Program-made: the position numbers and the translations under genes | The notes under the pieces: model-generated | Told to the model about the DNA's origin: nothing | Database searches by the model: none | Seen by the model: only the letters and a program-made list of their open reading frames with translations | Shown: positions 13,778 through 15,488 of the stretch, one piece after another | Numbering within the stretch: position 1 is the first letter of the stretch | How the letters are laid out: the number at the start of each line of letters is the position of its first letter | NCBI GenBank assembly: GCA_021799555.1 | Contig: JAJZAG010000051.1 | Span: forward strand, 1-15,488 | DNA length: 15,488 nt | From: Deltaproteobacteria bacterium | GTDB lineage: Bacteria; Desulfobacterota; Binatia; Binatales; Binataceae | Direction: 5' to 3'

Positions 13778-14299
13778 CTATCGGCGCCCTCCAGCTCGGG
13801 TGGGCCAATTTTTAACCGGCGTTGACACCAGAGAGCCGTTGCAACTCACGCACCCGTAGTAGCAGAGACAGTCCCCGACGATCGCCTTGAACAGTTCCCC
13901 GGCCGAACCAGGGAGCTGGAACTCCTGCTGCTTCACAACAGCATAGTTACCTTGGCAAACGTTCGATCCCGATGATGCCGGACCTTTTTTCTGCAGTGGA
14001 GGCGTATTGCACGGATGCGGGTCGCCGCAGAGTTTGCAGGCCGACGCCTCCGTCGGGATCAGGCCGCTGTTGATGCCGATGATCTGCCCGTAGAGCGGAT
14101 GCCGCTTGCCGCGCTGCAGGCGCGCCTTGTAGACGAAATAGTTGGGTGGGAGGCTCGAACCGCCTCCGCCGCCGAAGAGGTCATTGAAAAAGTTGTAGAT
14201 GTCCTCAAGAATCGCTGGCAGCGAGCTTGGAGTGCCACCGCCGTTACCACTCGAGTAATCGTCGCCGCCCGCGCCTACATCGTCCGCCCTCGTCGCCAC
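13778..14299 (-). CDS. Orphan polymorphic-toxin C-terminal cassette, Cys-rich tip
   Basis: This 173-residue protein has no known domain for its last part. Its order is: a Gly/Asp-rich linker (1-28); a short helix I-L-E-D-I-Y-N-F-F-N-D-L-F then poly-Gly; a junction motif LPPNYFVYKARLQRG-K-RHPLYG (50-73); a Cys-rich region with eight cysteines (C-K-L-C, D-C-L-C-Y-Y-G-C-V-S-C); and a basic end. The junction motif, and a later N-T-P-P-L-Q, recur in the PLA2-like gene at the right edge. The same frame stays open upstream to 14506 (Gly/His-rich, starting just after the stop of the 3-TM gene) but contains no ATG, GTG or TTG. GTG 14299 is therefore only the first possible start. This is what a displaced RHS/CDI-type C-terminus looks like. 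It may not be expressed alone. Confidence 0.6.
   Translation of the reverse strand: MATRADDVGAGGDDYSSGNGGGTPSSLPAILEDIYNFFNDLFGGGGGSSLPPNYFVYKARLQRGKRHPLYGQIIGINSGLIPTEASACKLCGDPHPCNTPPLQKKGPASSGSNVCQGNYAVVKQQEFQLPGSAGELFKAIVGDCLCYYGCVSCNGSLVSTPVKNWPTRAGGRR
14096..14154. repeat. 59-bp direct repeat, copy 1 (toxin junction)
   Basis: This is nearly identical to 15370-15428, with about 7 differences in 59 bases by eye, and the first 39 bases almost perfect. Both encode the N-Y-F-V-Y-K-A-R-L-Q-R-G junction on the minus strand. Such a repeat would allow recombination that swaps C-terminal tips. Confidence 0.75.
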
Positions 14300-14506
14300 G
14301 TCGGTGTGCCCATTGATCGCGGCCCCGCGTCCCGCACCGCCGCCATGGTGGTGCCCGTGATGCGCGCGATGCGGCCCCGGCCCTCCCGGACCGCTGGCGC
14401 CCTGCGCGCCGGTGAGAGAAAAGCTGCGCGCGATCTGTGCGCTGTAAAACTGCCCGTCGCCAGCCGAGCATCTGTTAAGACTTGAGGCGACAGCGCGCGA
14501 TTCGGC

Positions 14507-14821
14507 TCACATCCCGGATGGAAGCGCATCAGTTTCCTTGGGCTTTGGATGCCGCCGCCTCTCGGCCCACAGAGCGAGCAAGATTCCCACCAGCGCCCAA
14601 AAAAAGATCGGTAGGGCCAGATAAACCGCGCTCCACGGCGAGGATGCAGGTATGCCCGGAAGCAACCAGTCAGGCCAAAGACCCAGATAGTAGATCGCAG
14701 CCAAGGGCCAGTAGGGACCAAATTCATTCACGCCTGTGAACGCGATACCTATGAAAAATGCAGCGCCCTCGAGTACGGTGCCTAGCAGAGCAAACAGCAA
14801 GATTGTGGAACGCGGTTTCAT
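14507..14821 (-). CDS. Small 3-TM membrane protein, candidate immunity protein
   Basis: I do not recognise a family for this 104-residue protein. There are three hydrophobic segments (about 7-30, 36-56 and 65-87), then a basic stretch A-E-R-R-R-H-P-K-P-K and an acidic end. No catalytic motif is visible. The gene lies 146 bases downstream of the PLA2-like toxin end and directly before the orphan cassette, on the same strand. Immunity genes occupy this position in RHS and CDI loci, and a membrane protein would suit a phospholipase toxin acting at the membrane. This role is inference from order only. The start ATG at 14819-14821 has a weak upstream signal (AAGAAA). The region upstream is AT-rich and may hold a promoter. 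Confidence 0.65.
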   Translation of the reverse strand: MKPRSTILLFALLGTVLEGAAFFIGIAFTGVNEFGPYWPLAAIYYLGLWPDWLLPGIPASSPWSAVYLALPIFFWALVGILLALWAERRRHPKPKETDALPSGM

Positions 14822-14967
14822 AGAAATTTCTTAAGGTCAGATCCGACGTGATTCCTTCGCGATGCCTCGATTTGCTGTAATTTTCACTGCTTGCGCGAGC
14901 GCGGCGGTTCCGCATCGGCAATCCGAGAATCGTCACCTTGAGCAACTCTGTTGATATATTCCTTCTC

Positions 14968-15488
14968 TCATTGGCATTTGAAATACTCACGGATTTCGAA
15001 TCGCATCAAATAATCAAGGGGTCCAGCTACCCGGGCGCTCCCAACACAACCGCATAACTGACTATCGCAAGCTCGTTGAGGAACGGGAGCTGAAGAACCG
15101 GGCGGAGCCATGTTACCGGCGGACAAACCAAAACTTTCGTAGCACGAGTCATGCGCATTGCAGCAATTGTCGACGGTTCCCGGCCCGGTGGGTCTACCAT
15201 TATTCCCGGGACCGCAAGCGTTGTAGCTCCAGAACTGTACGGCGATTATGCCTTGCTGAGAATTTCCCGGCCGCTGCAGCGGGGGCGTATTTGACGTGAG
15301 GTCAAGCGTTATGGCCGGGGCCAGGTTAATGACGATCGAGCCGGGTATTCCGTCAAACCAGATGTACAACGGATGCCGCTGGCCGCGCTGCAGGCGCGCC
15401 TTGTAGACAAAGTAATTCGGCGGAAGGCCCGCGCTGCCGCCGAACGCCCATTCGAAAAATGAAATGAGGCTTTCAATCCCGTAGATAA
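14968..15488 (-). CDS. Polymorphic (RHS-type) toxin C-terminus with phospholipase A2-like domain, partial
   Basis: The gene enters from the right edge, and the frame is open to the window end, so the true start is outside. Visible order: helix I-E-S-L-I-S-F-F-E-W-A-F then Gly-rich; the junction motif LPPNYFVYKARLQRG-Q-RHPLY; a spacer with N-T-P-P-L-Q; and a toxin-like domain. That domain has Y-N-A-C-G-P-G-N-N-G-R-P (the Ca2+-loop form of secreted PLA2), then D-N-C-C-N-A-H-D-S-C-Y, the PLA2 active-site helix with its His-Asp pair. A-C-D-S-Q-L-C-G-C-V and a final K-C-Q follow. Eight cysteines in this domain fit several disulphides. The predicted activity is hydrolysis of phospholipid acyl bonds in a target membrane. 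The RHS link comes from a similar pre-toxin stretch in the RHS remnant near 9830-9900, so it is inference. Confidence 0.7.
   Translation of the reverse strand, partial: IYGIESLISFFEWAFGGSAGLPPNYFVYKARLQRGQRHPLYIWFDGIPGSIVINLAPAITLDLTSNTPPLQRPGNSQQGIIAVQFWSYNACGPGNNGRPTGPGTVDNCCNAHDSCYESFGLSAGNMAPPGSSAPVPQRACDSQLCGCVGSARVAGPLDYLMRFEIREYFKCQ
15370..15428. repeat. 59-bp direct repeat, copy 2 (toxin junction)
   Basis: This is the partner of 14096-14154, in the same orientation about 1.27 kb apart, inside the PLA2-like gene just before its variable tip. The two flank the 3-TM gene and the PLA2-like tip. Confidence 0.75.

Noticed and set aside
14275..14727. 150-codon minus-strand frame across the 3-TM gene and orphan cassette
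   Set aside because: It is out of frame with both, lacks motifs, and its Arg/Pro-rich content marks it as a shadow.

Overview
The window is GC-rich, with the dense codon use of a proteobacterial or deltaproteobacterial-like soil or freshwater bacterium. Three things fit a Myxococcota, Desulfobacterota or Binatota-like lineage: a caa3-type oxidase tail (COX4 plus a CtaG assembly factor), a small Cys/His 'vegetative protein', and polymorphic-toxin pieces. That placement is inference, because the window has no rRNA or other firm taxonomic marker.

Left part (1-4101). The window opens inside a respiratory-oxidase operon: the end of cytochrome c oxidase subunit IV, then ctaG. A convergent gene for a 12-TM-like haem-copper-oxidase-related membrane protein follows, then a decayed cupin fragment. 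Next is a membrane protein made of two copies of one ~140-residue module.

Housekeeping block (4124-7361, all minus strand). Transcribed from right to left, it holds a GFA/CENP-V-like zinc protein, a DUF1054 (YktB-like) protein, gpsA, a tiny protein with two identical Cys4-type zinc units, and dapB. Spacing is tight, with 2 bases between the first two genes.

Middle (7549-10337). An FHA-TM-CAP fusion protein is followed by a small secreted protein with repeated His-Pro/Asn-Pro segments. Then comes a gene-poor stretch of about 1 kb containing a frameshifted RHS core remnant, an IS21 IstA-like fragment and a 19-bp near-perfect hairpin.

Accessory operon (10583-13664, plus strand). A clear promoter with a perfect TetR-type palindrome drives tetR, a phytanoyl-CoA-dioxygenase-like (PhyH) gene, a RidA-family gene lacking the canonical arginine, and a second, different PhyH gene. 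A 14-bp perfect-stem hairpin closes the unit. This looks like a self-regulated two-oxygenase cassette for a small organic molecule, and the substrate is unknown.

Right end (13778-15488, minus strand). This looks like a polymorphic toxin locus. The C-terminus of a large protein enters from the right edge and ends in a phospholipase A2-like domain. A small 3-TM gene (immunity candidate) follows. After it comes a displaced C-terminal cassette that shares the same junction motif but carries a different Cys-rich tip. The RHS core remnant left of the PhyH operon lies in the same orientation, so the operon appears to sit inside, or next to, a fragmented RHS/toxin locus.
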